Positions 32,181-44,244 of a DNA stretch of 64,000 nt are shown piece after piece. Position numbers and translations under genes: made by a program. The stretch covers positions 162,535 to 226,534 of the forward strand of contig JAGVSM010003512.1 in NCBI GenBank assembly GCA_022494885.1, in the 5' to 3' direction. The stretch comes from Micrasema longulum (lineage: Eukaryota > Arthropoda > Insecta > Trichoptera > Brachycentridae). Position 1 is the first letter of the stretch. The number at the start of each line of letters is the position of its first letter. The notes beneath the pieces were generated by a model. It did not search any database, was not told the DNA's origin, and saw only the letters and a list, made by a program, of their open reading frames with translations.

Positions 32181-33689
32181 ACTAATAAAAATATATAAAA
32201 AAACCACCGTACTTCCTCGTTGTAGTAAAAAGTCAGGAAGGAAGAGTTTAAAAACATACATATTTAGTACTTTCGTGCCTCTTAAGCTGCATATTATAAA
32301 TCGGGAAAACAATTATTCATCTTGAAAATGAAATATATCTATACTGTTATTATTAAAGCACGCGTAAAAATATGTTTATGCTTGCCCAAATTTAAGATTC
32401 AAAATAAAAATATGTAATAATGAATGTTAATTTCAGTGCTGACAGAGTGATGTTTGAATAGTCCATATCTTTAAATTTAGTACTATTTTCTGAATAAGAC
32501 CTACGACAAATCGTTGCTTTAGTTTATTTTTGTCCAACAGACAATTTTTAACGAAATTAAGTCAAATGTACAATTATTTGTAAAATTCAGATGAAAAAAA
32601 AAAAATTTTTTTTTCAATTAAGGGGTTTTTTAATGAATTTTGTCTTAAGTTGTAGTCATTATTTTAGCCAATTTCGTAAAACAAAACTTTAAAGCCTTAT
32701 ATCTGCAGATTTGTGTTCAGGTCTGTTGGACAAAAACGAACTGAAGCAACGAAATAGGATTGAAACAAGCGAGACACAAATGAATGCGTTAAAAATAAAT
32801 CATTTCGCTTCAAATACAAGTTAATATCTACTATAAATTTGTAATCAAAATGGAATCCCACGATGACTTCTACTAAAATCAAAACCCAATTAATGTGTAA
32901 ATATTCGTATCTGTAATATTATACTTTCAAAGGTGAATTATTTTGGAAATATTCCCTTTGTCTAGTATATGACTTAAACCTAAGCTAAAAAAAATAGTGT
33001 GTCTGTCTTGAATCCAAAGTAGTATAAATAATTCCGTACCTGGCTCGAATGCAAAAGCTCTAATGGAAGGATCGTGTACCCTTTTGAAAATGAGGATATC
33101 AAAGTGCATAGGTTATGAGAAAACTACATAACCTACTCATATATATATATACCCATCCAAATAGGTACATTCTATCTTAGTATGAGAAACATTATACGGA
33201 GCAAATTGAACACTCACCTACAAATTTCTGTACATGTATTTTTACTTGGTTATTCATTTCTTAAAATCGTTCATTTTAAGGTTATGTATATTATTTGTTT
33301 AGGAACAACCCGCGTTAAATCAAAATTATGAACAATGTTATCTACAATTGAATCCATGATATCACAATTGAAAGAAAGCAGCCAGTCCACAATTTAGAGA
33401 AAATGAGATATTGATGTTATCGAGTGCAGTCAGGTCAATTCTACGTTCTGCTAAAAACAGCCAGACCTCTTTTATACAAAAAACCGATTTAACTGCTTAC
33501 TGAAAATGGTGTCGATCACAAAAACGGCAATTCTCAATTTGCAGAAAACACCCACAATACTAAAAAAATCTTACGGTACTTTAAAAATTATTAAAACTGG
33601 TCAAATACATAATTAGATTCTTGTTTAAAGTATGAAAAAAACGACCGTATTCAATGTTTATCATTTGTCAAAGTCAAAAACATTCCAAC
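32181..33689. other. AT-rich region, nothing identified
   Basis: Short minus-strand ORFs (32697-32882, 32927-33109) match no family. No repeats recognised. Confidence 0.3.
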
Positions 33690-33785
33690 TGTTGCGTAGA
33701 TTCGATTATTGATTATTGATTATTTTCACAAGGGTGCTATTATCTCAGTTTCACTTTTCTATGGCTGGCTGCTTCCTGCATAACT
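33690..33785 (-). repeat. Interspersed repeat, partner of 26740-26835
   Basis: GTGCTATTATCTCAGTTTCA and CTATGGCTGGCTGCTTCCTG mirror the plus-strand copy. Confidence 0.6.
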
Positions 33786-34885
33786 ACGTTCAATTATAAG
33801 AACGAACAAACAAAATTGTGTATGGAATTTTTTTTCATATCAATTGTATGAATCGAATTTTTAGGTATAATATTTACAAAATTACACAATGAATCTATAT
33901 TCTTTTTTTGTCCGACTTGCCAGATAAATCCGTGTTTAATCGGACCATTTACACAATCATTCAAGTAATATAATTGGGTAAAATGTACCTAGATACTTGA
34001 TTTTTCATAAATAAATAAAACCATTTTTTATGAATATTGGTCCATTTTACTGTTTTTCAATTTGTTTGAAATGTTATTTATGTTTTATTAAGTTAGTTTA
34101 CAATATCATAAGAACTAATGTCAACTTTTTATAAACAAATGTTATTTTTTTAATACTTCAAAACTTTCCGTTACATTTATTTCATTTAAAACATTTTGTT
34201 CTCATATAACAAATTGTTTATGAACATACTTTATAATTTATTAAAAGTGTGATGTTATAATTATCGGGAATAAAATTATACGATAAACTACCTGACAAAA
34301 CATAACAAAAGATTCGGACAACCTTTACAAAATATGTTAAAAATTTGAAATTAACGATTAAAAATTAAAAAATATAAATCGTGTTGATAAATTAATGTAA
34401 TAACCGGTAAGGATTTACAATTCATTTTTTTTAAACATGTAAATAAAAGATACCTAAACAAAAATTTTAAAATCAAAGACCAGAAAACTGTCGAATGTCG
34501 CATTCCATTTTAAACATGTTTTTCATCTCAATGGAGTCAGTTTAACAGGTGTACGACCATTACGGGCCATTTTTAAATTGAATGGAAACGGTATGTGTCG
34601 TGTCGACGCGCGATGACACAATGATCAATGCACGACGCGTACACTAGCTTAATATATTCCAGAAATGACTAGAATCTAGAAAGCCGACCAAGAGAAGAAA
34701 GTAGTTTGTCGCGCAGTGTACTGCGCACCTCACACCAAAATGGACAAATTAGCATTAGCATTGTGAATGTGTGATTAAATATGATTGGCGTCAACAAAGG
34801 CTATTTTATGGTGCGAAATTAATGAAATGCCAATTAATTTCGATTTACATTGAACCAAAACATGTTTTTCGTAGGTACCTTTAGG
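33786..34885. other. AT-rich region, nothing identified
   Basis: A small GC-richer patch at 34585-34740 (GTGTCGTGTCGACGCGCG) has no ORF. Otherwise no feature supported. Confidence 0.3.
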
Positions 34886-34891
34886 ATATCT

Positions 34892-34965
34892 TGTATTGAT
34901 GGTGTAATGGATAAGACGCTTAAGTTACACACCGAAGGTTCCGGGTTCGATTACTAGAGAGAACA
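34892..34965 (+). mobile_element. tRNA-Arg-like pseudogene or SINE head
   Basis: GGTGTAATGGATAAGACG (box A) and CCGGGTTCGATTACT (box B) are spaced as in a tRNA, and TAATGGATAAG is typical of the D-arm of arginine tRNAs. The anticodon stem and acceptor stem do not pair, so it is not functional. It has no other copy in the window. Confidence 0.5.
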
Positions 34966-35439
34966 CAAAAATTAAATGTTGCGATCTGGCTTATTGTGGT
35001 GCAGAAAATGGCATTATAAATCCAAAAAAAATAATTTACATTTGTTATGTCATTTACGAAGCTCTTCCATCCCAGGTGTTCATTCAAATATAGGAATTTA
35101 AAGTTATTTTTACTTTTATTACCGAAGTTCAAAAGCGGCGAGTTTATTTTTTAATAACTGGAACCCCTTAGTTCATCTATTTTTTTATGTACGTTGGTAA
35201 TCAGTATTATACAGAGAAGTTCAATTTTAACTTGACAGCTGGGTTTCGAATGGTTTGTTTTTTTTAGCGAATTCCTGTCGTTCTTATAAATTATACATAG
35301 GCATTTCTTAATCATTTTTCAGTAAAATCAAATTGATTTGACTGAATATACATATATTGTTAAATAACTCATTATGTTTATGTTTGGATAATTTATACAG
35401 CACCATTTTTGTGAAAATCCCCTCAAGCGCGCTGTACAG

Positions 35440-35890
35440 TAAATAAATATCCCAGCACGTCTTCCAGCTACAGAGCGCATGGACGGTTGGGATTCTAGTT
35501 CCTCGTCTCCAATTATGATATACTCGTATAACAATTATGATATATGGAAGCTAGATAACAGCACGTCTTGCAGCTACAGAGCGCATGGACAGTAAGAAAT
35601 CGAGCCAATATTTACATTTTATTTTTATTTTATTTTATTTGACAATGAAGTTTAGAGTTTAAGTGATATTTTAAAAAACGAAATAAAAAGCAAATTTATA
35701 AAAATAGAAGTTAGATAACAACAAGTCTTGCAACTACTGAGAGCATGGGCGGTTGAAATTCTAGACCCCATTTACTAAATTTAGATATCTGATAGTCGAT
35801 AACATTTACATAATATGATAAATATAATATGATAGCTAACATCACAAAACGTCTTGCAGTTACAAAACGCATCGACAAGTGGAATTCCAA
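35440..35890 (-). repeat. Cluster of four copies of a ~40-bp motif
   Basis: CGTCTTGCAGCTACAGAGCG followed by CATGGACGG-like sequence recurs with its GCATGG at about 35478, 35583, 35743 and 35869 (spacings about 106, 160 and 126). On the minus strand three copies read as peptide variants of LExxPSMRSVAxRR (LESQPSMRSVAGRRA, LEFQPPMLSVVARL, LEFHLSMRFVTARR). Frames are broken between copies. It may be repeated segments of a decayed element; no function assigned. Confidence 0.65.
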
Positions 35891-36109
35891 CAACATGAGA
35901 ATGATTTTTAAAAGTTAACAATAAAAAAAACACAATAATAATACATCGAGCAACTCATTCATTTGACGTACCTGTAAAAATTATAATGGACTGAGTATTG
36001 ATGACATTTTTGACTGCACGTTAGCATTTGTATAGAAAATTTCTGATGGAAACAATTTGATAAATATATTTTTTTTTTTAAGTGGTAACTTTCTGATGTA
36101 TATAATCTG

Positions 36110-36715
36110 TGTTGAGAGCACCTAGATACTCATATTTGTTAATAGGACAGAACCTAGCGACATTATTTTCACATCTAGACGTTCGTTTTATTTAAGTGAT
36201 AGTTATGTTGCAATTTGATTCGACTTCAAAACTTACTTATTTCTCTCTCATATTTTTAATAGGCTTTTAAGAAAAAAAGTTCCAACCTCAAAACGATTAA
36301 AAAATTTAATAAAACATAATTAAAGGAAAAATTGCTCGGTGGAACAAAATTTTTGACACTTTTAATGCGTAGATAAACGTATCTAGGGCTTCTAGACCCG
36401 ACGATATAAACCGATGGACTTCCATCAAAACTTGATGTCGGGGGGTATCGGTACTATATCGTTGTAGTTGGTCGGAAGATTTTTATCTTCAACTATGACG
36501 TCATACTGAAGCTATGTCATTTTAGAGCGTATATATGTGTACCGTGACGTACGCTTCCCCTTGATTCACATCGATGTACCTACCCAAATCTTGAAGGTGG
36601 GAGGTCGGTAGTGTATCTTTAAATCGCTAGAGGGAATTTATCTTCAACTATACCGTCAAGGTGAAGGTATGACGTATTTATCTTCCCATCATAATCGAGG
36701 CCCTGGCAGAATAAA
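36110..36715. mobile_element. Rep-4 second copy
   Basis: AAAAATTGCTCGGTGGAAC, TTTGACACTTTTAATGCG, ATCTTCAACTATGACGTCAT, GGTCGGTAGTGTATCTTTAA and the terminus TAATCGAGGCCCTGG (about 36690-36706) match 13250-13779. Left end unclear. Confidence 0.6.
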
Positions 36716-37525
36716 CATGCGACATTTTTTTTCAAGGTGGTACAACACTGAAATATTTCACTGTACCTAGACTGTGGCACATGAAAATGGCTAAATATTC
36801 TTGATTGCGGCTTTTTAATGGAGTATTGAAAATTCTACTGAGTATAAAAACAAACATCGAACCCGGGACTTATTTCTTTAAAAAATACTCGAACCACTTT
36901 ACCACAAAGTCGGGCCTTAATGATGTAAGAAAACTTTGTAAAACCGTGGGCGTAGTACTTCTGATACGCTTTGACTTAAGTTATATAAATGGAGGTACCT
37001 ACTCAAGCGTACAACACTATTAATGTCATTTACTCCTTAGAAGGAAGTTAATGAAAACTGTCAGCCTTATTTAAACTGGAGACAATTTCCTTAGAAGTAA
37101 TCATTATTAATGTTTGTTCAACTACAATACAAATATATTTTAAAACAATATTGTAAAAACAAAGAGATTTAGATACTATTTTTAGATTTTGTTTACACTT
37201 TTCAAGGAAAAAAACGGTAATTTTTAAAAGTTTCAACGTTATTGATTTCATATTATACGTAACGCAACATTTTTTAAAAATGTGACATCAAAACTATGCC
37301 TCTTAAATAAGCAGTGTGATAAATTTACAAAATATCGATTATTTTATTAAAAAAAAAAGTAGAAGAAAACTTGAATTATCTCTACGTCTGGTACCATTAA
37401 AAAAAATCAAATATAATATTTTAATTTAAGTTTTAAATGTATAGTGAAATCACAATATTAGAAAAAATACATTTTGAACTTAAAAATCTGGGTTATTGAG
37501 GTAAGAATTTAAAGTATAAATTAAA
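36716..37525. other. Unassigned region with a possible SINE-1 body remnant
   Basis: GAAATATTTCACTGTACCTA then AGACTGTGGCACATGAAAA at 36751-36788 resembles the SINE-1 body. No gene. Confidence 0.3.
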
Positions 37526-37530
37526 TTTAT

Positions 37531-37765
37531 CCGCCTCGTGTTCTGATGGTCAGCGCGTTTGCCTACCATGGTTCTCGGGTTCAATTCCCGCCATGGTAAA
37601 AATATTTATTTGAAAAGGAAGTATATATTTTATAGTCCCTGGACTGGCACGTAAAGCGTAAGACTGATCATCTCACCTTCCTGTAACAATATGTACCAAG
37701 ATACGCTGAGGTTGGTGTATCGATGCAGTGCCCTAAGCACCATTGGGCGCGAAATTGAAAAAAAT
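37531..37765 (+). mobile_element. SINE-1 (tRNA-derived)
   Basis: CTGATGGTCAGCGCGTTTGC and GGGTTCAATTCCCGCCATGG head; TAGTCCCTGGACTGGCACG, GCGTAAGACTGATCATCTCA body; CAGTGCCCTAAGCACCATTG tail. Confidence 0.8.
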
Positions 37766-38315
37766 ATGATATTGATGTAAATAATATTTGATCTAATAAA
37801 AATCTACGGCGATATGAAAAGTCATTATACCTGTAAGAAACCCGCTCATTAAATTGCAGGTACTATGTCATGGGATAATCTCCCAGCAATGAATGATGAT
37901 TTGGAAAAAAACCTTAAATCTTACTCTTCTCTAAATAGTTTGAATAAATTAAATAATTGAAATAAAAATTAAATTAAACGATTTTTAATGAAATTTTCAA
38001 TGGAAACTCTTTGGTTTAGTTTTACTTAATTTAATTTGACCAATGAGCGCTTTTGCACAAGTAGGCATCTTCAGGACTGAATGGACTATGGAGTTTCATC
38101 AAAAAATATTTATAAAAAAAACATCAGTTTTTTTTTTTAATTATAGAAAAAAATTGATGGAAGCCGTGATCGCAATACCAGAGAAAGATCAAAATCAGAA
38201 TCCCATTTTAAAAAAAGGCGAAGCCACAAAATTCAATTTATGACAAAAAAAACAAAAAAAAATAAAAAAAAATCAAAATTCAAACTGAAGATTACAACTT
38301 ATTTTATTTTATTTT
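37766..38315. other. Unassigned region
   Basis: The ORF 38043-38243 (lysine-rich) has no recognised domain; not called. Confidence 0.3.
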
Positions 38316-38317
38316 AT

Positions 38318-38485
38318 TATCATAAACGGCATATCTGTACAAAAAATTATTATACTAATATATTTGGCATAATTTTATATATTTTTTAAGAACATAAATT
38401 TCCTTTTAACCAAGATCTATTATAAAAATAACCTAAAAATTATACAACATATTCAGTAGAAAGTTTAAACAATTTAAGAATAAAT
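38318..38485 (-). mobile_element. LINE 3' UTR-only copy
   Basis: CATAAACGGCATATCTG, AACATAAATTTCCTTTTAAC, CCTAAAAATTATACAACATA and TTCAGTAGAAAGTTTAAAC match the 3' UTR of the LINE at 7960-8810 and its plus-strand relative at 53150-53290. Severe 5' truncation. Confidence 0.65.
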
Positions 38486-39330
38486 AAAAAAACAAATGAA
38501 ATATATGTATATTGGTATTATTAGAGTACACATAAGAATGTAAGCTCACAATTTACGTGTATTTCTACTTTAAGGTGTAAAAAAAAACTTTTAATTTAAA
38601 ATCAATATTTATAGAATCATATTGTTAAGCTCCGTTGTGGTATTAATTGAATTACAAAAATGGCGATGTTTACAAGTTGTACATTATATTTTTAAAAAAA
38701 TAATAGTGTATGACGAAAACTGCAATTGTATTTCTTTACGAAAATCTCAAATTAAAAGAAAAAAATAATAACAAAAAACTTTTTTGCCGTACTAACTTTA
38801 CCTCTTTTTTCAAATAAATTATAGGAAGGTATGTTGTGCCTGCATAACTTAAAATGTTAAAAATATCATTAAATTAATAAAAATAAAAAAACTTTCGTTT
38901 AGTTATATGTTTTTATCTTCTACGTATATACAAACCTTACTTATATTCCCAAAAGAACTTAGTTTAATCGAATTCACGTTTGTGTAAAATACATAATATT
39001 ATAATATCATTTAGAACGAGAATGTAGCCAGACCTAGGTGAACGTTGACATTTAAATTGCATAAATAGTGGGAGATAATAAACATTTAAACTAACACAAG
39101 GCTACGAAATTACTTAAATGAATATACTTACAAGTTCTCAAAGTTTCCCTTCCTCTTATTGACACAAAAACCACAAAAAATATCACAAAATACACAACAA
39201 GTCCACAATTAAAGTATTTCACTACTCAAAACCAACTATCACACAAATTTAAAAGCCATATTAACGTTGTAACTTGAGAAAAACAACACATAAGTCTATT
39301 TTCTTTTACGGCACACTTGGTTAAAAATTT
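38486..39330. other. AT-rich region, nothing identified
   Basis: No gene or repeat supported. Confidence 0.3.
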
Positions 39331-39337
39331 CATGAAG

Positions 39338-39600
39338 TTAGCGTCGTAATCCTGAATTGTTGGGGTGAATATTTAAAATTCTCGATCGGAAATTCTGTGT
39401 GAATAACGCAGCGGGTCGGCGTCGATCTCCTCCGCAATCGAAACACAAACTGTGGAATCGTGGACAGAAAACAGAACCGCTAGACGAAGAGTGAGCGGCC
39501 ATGTTAGTTAAATCTCCCCCCATTTCTTTGAAATATCCGCGTTCCCGCGCATTATGGAGGCATGATTCACCTCACAAAAGTTACGTTACCTGACCAAACA
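39338..39600 (-). other. GC-richer block; possible 5' exon on the minus strand
   Basis: This block stands out from the AT-rich surroundings and shows no repeat partner here. On the minus strand an ATG at 39502-39500 has a strong context (AACATGG) and opens a 54-codon frame starting MAAHSSSSGSVFCPRF and ending at 39338. I recognise no domain. It could be a first exon with a 5' UTR, or a fragment of an unknown element. No convincing splice donor follows, so this is tentative. Confidence 0.2.
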
Positions 39601-39896
39601 AACGAATTCGAAGAAATAAATTTCTTCTCCTCGGAGAAATAATTAATATTTATAGGCAAACAAAACGTACAAAAATACGCGATGCTGAGAAAGCCGGTCT
39701 TTTGCATTTTCAATCGAAGTTTCTAGACTGTTTGAATTTTTTCAGAAGAAATTAATTTAAATTCATGTCTTTCAGAAATTGATTTTATCCTATTTATTGG
39801 TTAAACGTGGAAAACGTTTATTTTTCCGAATCCGGCTGACGTTCAAGAAAAGTTGTAATTAATTTGAACAAACCTATACAATGATGTATAATGAAA

Positions 39897-40145
39897 TCAT
39901 CATCATTCCACTTTCCGCAACTGGTGGTGCATAGGGCACTCCATTTGTAAACCGAGTGTATCGTGTTTCAATAATCGCTAACGGAGGTAAGGCGATCGGT
40001 CCTACGCTTCAGATTCCAGTCCACAAACAAAGAAGTTTTACAGTTTAAACAATCTTTAAAATCAATATTTCACGCCCACCCTGCAGGAACCTAAGGCCTC
40101 AAGAATGGTAGGTGAACGCGCCAACCACACAATGAGGCGGACCTA
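39897..40145 (-). mobile_element. SINE-1, minus strand
   Basis: ATCATCATTCCACTTTCCGC, GTGCATAGGGCACTCC, CGATCGGTCCTACGCTTCAG, then a degraded head CAAGAATGGTAGGTGAACGCG and AATGAGGCGG. The head box B site is weak (GCAGGAACCTAAGG). Confidence 0.75.
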
Positions 40146-40379
40146 TCTCTTCTCGATTTTATTAAACTCTCGTGTGGTTACGACGTAAGATACAAGACTT
40201 GATTTATCTCTCTTATCTGTTAAAATTATGAGTTTGCATCTTTAAATATTCAAATGGACATTTTCACATCGGACTTGGAAAGTTAAATTTGTAAAAATAT
40301 CCTGAATTATAATGCAAAAAATATTTATCCTTACTATGCGAAGAATAATTATACGAATGAAAGTGATTTATTTATTTAT

Positions 40380-40800
40380 TTTACAGAAACAAACAGTTGA
40401 CAATGATATAATTACATCAAAAAAGATACGGTTTAAGTAAAAATAAAAATCATACATATTAAATTGTGGTACAACAAAAGGGTGTGTTTATGTGTATTTG
40501 TATGAGAGTAAGTGTATAGGTGTGTATGTGGGAGTAAGTGCTCAGGTGTGTGTAAGTGTGAGCATCATTAAATAGCAAGTGGGGTCGTATCGCAGCCAGA
40601 AAGAATCAGTCTTAATTTATTTTTAAATAAATTAAGGGGCGTGTCAAATATATCAATAGATGACAAAAAAGCATACTTAGAGCAAGAACGATAGAGAAGC
40701 TCAGCATTTGGTAAGCTTTTTCAACAATAGAATTTATGTGAGACCAATATCACCATAAAGACACAATAAACTAGAATAGAACTTATAACAAAGACGGCAG
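40380..40800 (-). repeat. Old LINE-like 3' region with GT-rich tract
   Basis: GTGTGTTTATGTGTATTTGT and TGAGAGTAAGTG at 40480-40520 recur reversed at 46515-46600. AACAATAGAATTTATGTGAG near 40722 parallels the EHINTIV-coding stretch of the LINE at 1550. A relic of the same LINE group is likely, but no frame survives. Confidence 0.4.
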
Positions 40801-40859
40801 ATACGCTGTTCTATGGCCGGTGTTTGTATGAAAGAGACAAAAAAAAAAAAAGAAATTCG

Positions 40860-41160
40860 TTCAATCAGTCCGTTACTGGCAGTAGGCGGGAGAGCACGCT
40901 AGTTATATGACGTCGTTGTTGAGGAGTGGACGAGGTGTGAAGAATACCTCGACCTAAGAGGAAAATTTAGATTGGACTGTATTGTTAGGAAGGAAGGTTG
41001 CGCAACTCCACTAACGATGATGACAAGGCGTGATGAGTGCTGGAACCTGGCTGGTGAAGCTGGCGGTCGTGAGACGCTGGCACAGCTTGTACGTAGCTGG
41101 CGGTCTAAAAGGACGCTGGCACAGCTCGCTTGATGATAGATTAGTTCAGCACTTCACTTG
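40860..41160. repeat. GC-richer block with a 37-bp direct repeat
   Basis: AGCTGGCGGTC...GACGCTGGCACAGCT occurs twice in tandem at about 41057-41092 and 41094-41129. The block has no ORF and differs in composition from neighbours. A long terminal repeat or minisatellite is possible but not shown. Confidence 0.55.
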
Positions 41161-41399
41161 TTAATGTTAGATTTTGTACTTATTTTTATTGTTGTTGCCG
41201 GTACTCACACGTAGTATTATTGTTACACGGAGTGCGCTAGGAAATAGGAAAGACAGGTAGGTAGTAGGTAGATATGGATTTGGTTCAAACAGTCGTATTT
41301 ATGATTATTAATTTTTTTTGCTGTATAAGCAAGTATATTATGATTTTTATAAATTAAGGATACGGAATTATTTAACAGTATATCTCAATGTTTTTTTTT

Positions 41400-41685
41400 C
41401 AATGCCTGAACTTCAGAATAGTCTTTTGTAGTGGTAATACAATGTTACATCACCGCGTGTTAAAGAATTTTGGAGCTCAGCCTTTTAAGAGTTAATCAGG
41501 ATTTTTACTTGAGAGCAGCCATTGAGTCAAAAACTCGTCTAGGATTCTGGTTCTACTTCACACAGAGAACTGCATTCTTCTTTCGCCTGGACACAGAGAT
41601 AATCAAATAGATACGCTACTAGCGCGAAGGAGATTGACATTTCGATTCGTAGACAATTGATGCAACAAATTTACATCTAAAAAAA
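41400..41685. repeat. Rep-5 copy
   Basis: GTAGTGGTAATACAATGTTA, CATCACCGCGTG, CAGCCATTGAGTCAAAAACT, AGGATTCTGGTTCTACTTC and GGACACAGAGATAATC match 62165-62430 in part, with segment order differing between copies. Confidence 0.5.
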
Positions 41686-41690
41686 TGCCT

Positions 41691-42025
41691 AGTGAGGAAC
41701 TTTGGCCCTACGGGAAATTGGATACAGTAAATAGTTTTTTTCCGCACTGTAAAAATTAGAGCATTCAACTGAACTGCAAAGTTTCCTGAAAATGTACGAA
41801 AAATTCATTAAAAACATTTTAATAAAAACGGACTTCTTTGAATGACGTCACTGGTTCATATGAATCAACCTATGATATGAGCGTTATGGGAGATTTCCGG
41901 TTTGCTTGCTATGTATGGACCAATGGGAAGAACTTAATGAGTAGGTATAAGCGGAAGAGAACCTCTGACGTCACATGCGGAGTTATTTCAGAAAAACAAA
42001 ACATTAAAAAATTGTAATTCTGATA
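41691..42025 (+). repeat. Rep-2 copy, nearly complete
   Basis: GAGGAACTTTGGCCCTACGG, AAAGTTTCCTGAAAATGTAC, GAGATTTCCGGTTTGCTTGC, GAACCTCTGACGTCACATGC and GGAGTTATTTCAG in family order. Directly followed by a Helitron-like element and then a reversed Rep-2 at 42700. Confidence 0.75.
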
Positions 42026-42041
42026 ATCTTTATACATTAAT

Positions 42042-42685
42042 TCTTCTGTACGTGTGATGTCACTGAACTTCTCCAAAACTATTTAACCGATTTATGTGCG
42101 GTTTTCAGTGAAATGTAGATCTTTGCTCTGTGCATGTTCGTAAATATTATTTTTTTTAATCGAATTTTTGAAAAAATAGTAAGAAGCATTAAACTTCTTT
42201 TATCGATCTACCAGGGTTACATTCGACGAGAATGCGTGTACAAAAAAAACGAGAGGATGTTGTTTTTTGTGTTTAAAAAAAGTTTGTTTTGAATGTTTAC
42301 AAACAACATTCGCTTTTTATGGATCCCAATCAGATTCCTTCCTTACATTCCTTATAATTTCTTCCCATTCATTTATTTTTTAAATAAATACATTTTTGAA
42401 CATCGCATTCATGAATAGACCACCCTGTTGGTGAAAAGAGACGAGTTTGACATTTGCAGAAATATTTTTTTATTTGAAAATGAATTATTTTATGTTTTGG
42501 AATTCAACCATAAACAAGTACCTAGGTACCTACTTAAATTCAGTATTTGAAGATCAATAATTTTTAGTTTTGGAATTCAATCATAAACAAGTACCCAGGT
42601 ACTTATTAATAAAAAGTCATTTTCCAATGTAATAGCAGGCAAGCCAACGTTTGGGCTGGACAACGTCTGTCGAGTCCGCTAGTAT
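42042..42685 (+). mobile_element. Helitron-like nonautonomous element, longer copy
   Basis: The 5' end TCTTCTGTACGTGTGATGTC is preceded by T; the 3' end is ACGTCTGTCGAGTCCGCTAGT. CTAG followed by T fits the CTRR-T rule, and GGAC...GTCC can form a short subterminal stem. The interior has two related copies of TTTTGGAATTCAA-CATAAACAAGTACC (about 42499 and 42570). No ORF. It lies between a direct and an inverted Rep-2 copy. Confidence 0.65.
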
Positions 42686-42699
42686 ATATATTTAAAAAT

Positions 42700-42930
42700 G
42701 GAGAAAAAAAAATTGGCTTAGTTTAAAAGCCTATTTAAAAATAAAAAAAAACCACTGAAATTCCAAGTTCCCTTCCGTGCCTTCTTTCTGTAAAAAGTTT
42801 TGTGATTTAAGAATTACTCCGACTATCGTGTCTCAAGTTCTCTACAGTGAGTTTTACTGATTGGTGGATTGGCCTCCCGGTAACCGGAAACGTATCACAA
42901 CACTCTGCCATTGGTTGATTCGGGAAACTA
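42700..42930 (-). repeat. Rep-2 copy, minus strand
   Basis: CTCAAGTTCTCTACAGTGAG, TTTTACTGATTGGTGG, GGTAACCGGAAACGTATCAC reversed relative to 41691. Confidence 0.6.
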
Positions 42931-43204
42931 GTGACGTCGTCTAAATATATTTTTTAAATTCACACTTTTCCGAGAATTTCGCCGTACAATCAAATAATCT
43001 ATTTTTATCGCGCGTAAAAATACATTTTTATATCAAATTTCCCGCTGCATCGGCATCTGTAAAAACAAAACAGATGTATCGTTTCATTCGTAAATACAAT
43101 CCAATTTATGGAATAAATATGTTAATTAGTTAATTATATTTTAAGTACGTTTTCTGACATTTTGTCTGCTGCCAGTTGTGACAATTTTTTTATCATTCAT
43201 TCAT

Positions 43205-44150
43205 TCATTTCATTATTCCATGTCCGCTCCCTAGTTGGAGCATATGATGGCCACAAAGATTCTCCAAAAATCTCTGTCGGCTGCCAGCTCTTGTGCATCC
43301 TCCTAAGTCAGGTTCGCGTCCCGTAGCTCTGATACGAACTGCCGACGAATAGTCAGCGGTGGGCGTCCAGGACGTCGAGAACCTGATGCCTTGTAAACTA
43401 GGCAAGCGTGGTTAAGGCTCTAAGAAGACATCCGCAGCACATGGCGAAGCAAGCCGTATCGCCTCCGCTTGATGACAGTTGTCACCGGAGTTTGCTGCGT
43501 CCGTTCTCAACACTCAGAGTTTTGCTGCTTTGGGCCCTAGTGAGGTGCCACGATTCGCATCCGTAGAGGAGAATAGGTGTTATGCAGGCGTTATATAGGC
43601 GGCATTTGATTTTCACTGAGTAAATATTCGATCTCCAAACAGCTTTCATACTGTTAAATGTGGCGCCTGCTACTCCTACCCGCACTCCCAGTTATTTTTT
43701 AAAGCTGCCATCCTTTGTAACATAAACTCCCAGGCATTTAAAATTTTCGACCCTCTTGATTATTTGGTTTGACAGAGTCAGGGGATTTTGGGCATCAAGG
43801 CATGAAGTGTTACACAATACATGGCTTTTAGCAATATTGACCTTTAAACCCATGCATGCGGAGCACCTATTTAGGCTATCTACAGTGGTCTGAAGACCCC
43901 TGACTGAATCGTCAATTATAACCGCATCATCGGCATACTCTAGGTCGCAGAGTTTTCGGGAAGAGGAGATGGATATTCCTCGAACTAGTGGAATTGACTT
44001 CCTTAGGATGAAGTCCATGAGGATTATAAAAAGGAGCGGTGCAAAGACGCAACCTTGACGAACTCCGGTGGTGACCTCAAACCAATCTGACAACATCGTT
44101 CATTCTGATTCGGCATTCGCTACTTGAGTAAAGGGCTTTTGAATGTTTGA
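43205..44150 (-). pseudogene. RTE-like reverse transcriptase, palm to C-terminus
   Basis: On the minus strand the reading begins near 44145 with SECRIRMND then LSDWFEVTTGVRQGCVFAPL, a motif 3-4 block; CDLEYADDAVIIDDS contains the catalytic YADD; then ENFKCLGVYVTKDG, a stop/frameshift near 43690, VGVAGATFNSMKAVWRSN, CRLYNACITPILLYGCESWH, and a tail to 43205 ending GHGIMK. Relative to the plus-strand copy at 48335-48895, about 66 bp are missing near 43500. It is the only copy in the window that retains YADD. Endonuclease domain absent. The family is RTE/BovB-like, inferred from the LLYGCESW tail. Confidence 0.85.
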
Positions 44151-44244
44151 CTAGTTTTATAGGCACCCTATAAAACTACTAGTATTTTCCAGAGTGCAGG
44201 TTTTTTTTATCACAACAGGCTTATTTTACACACATACATAATTA

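Noticed and set aside
34892..34965. Functional tRNA-Arg gene
   Set aside because: D-arm and T-arm words are good but the anticodon and acceptor stems fail to pair.
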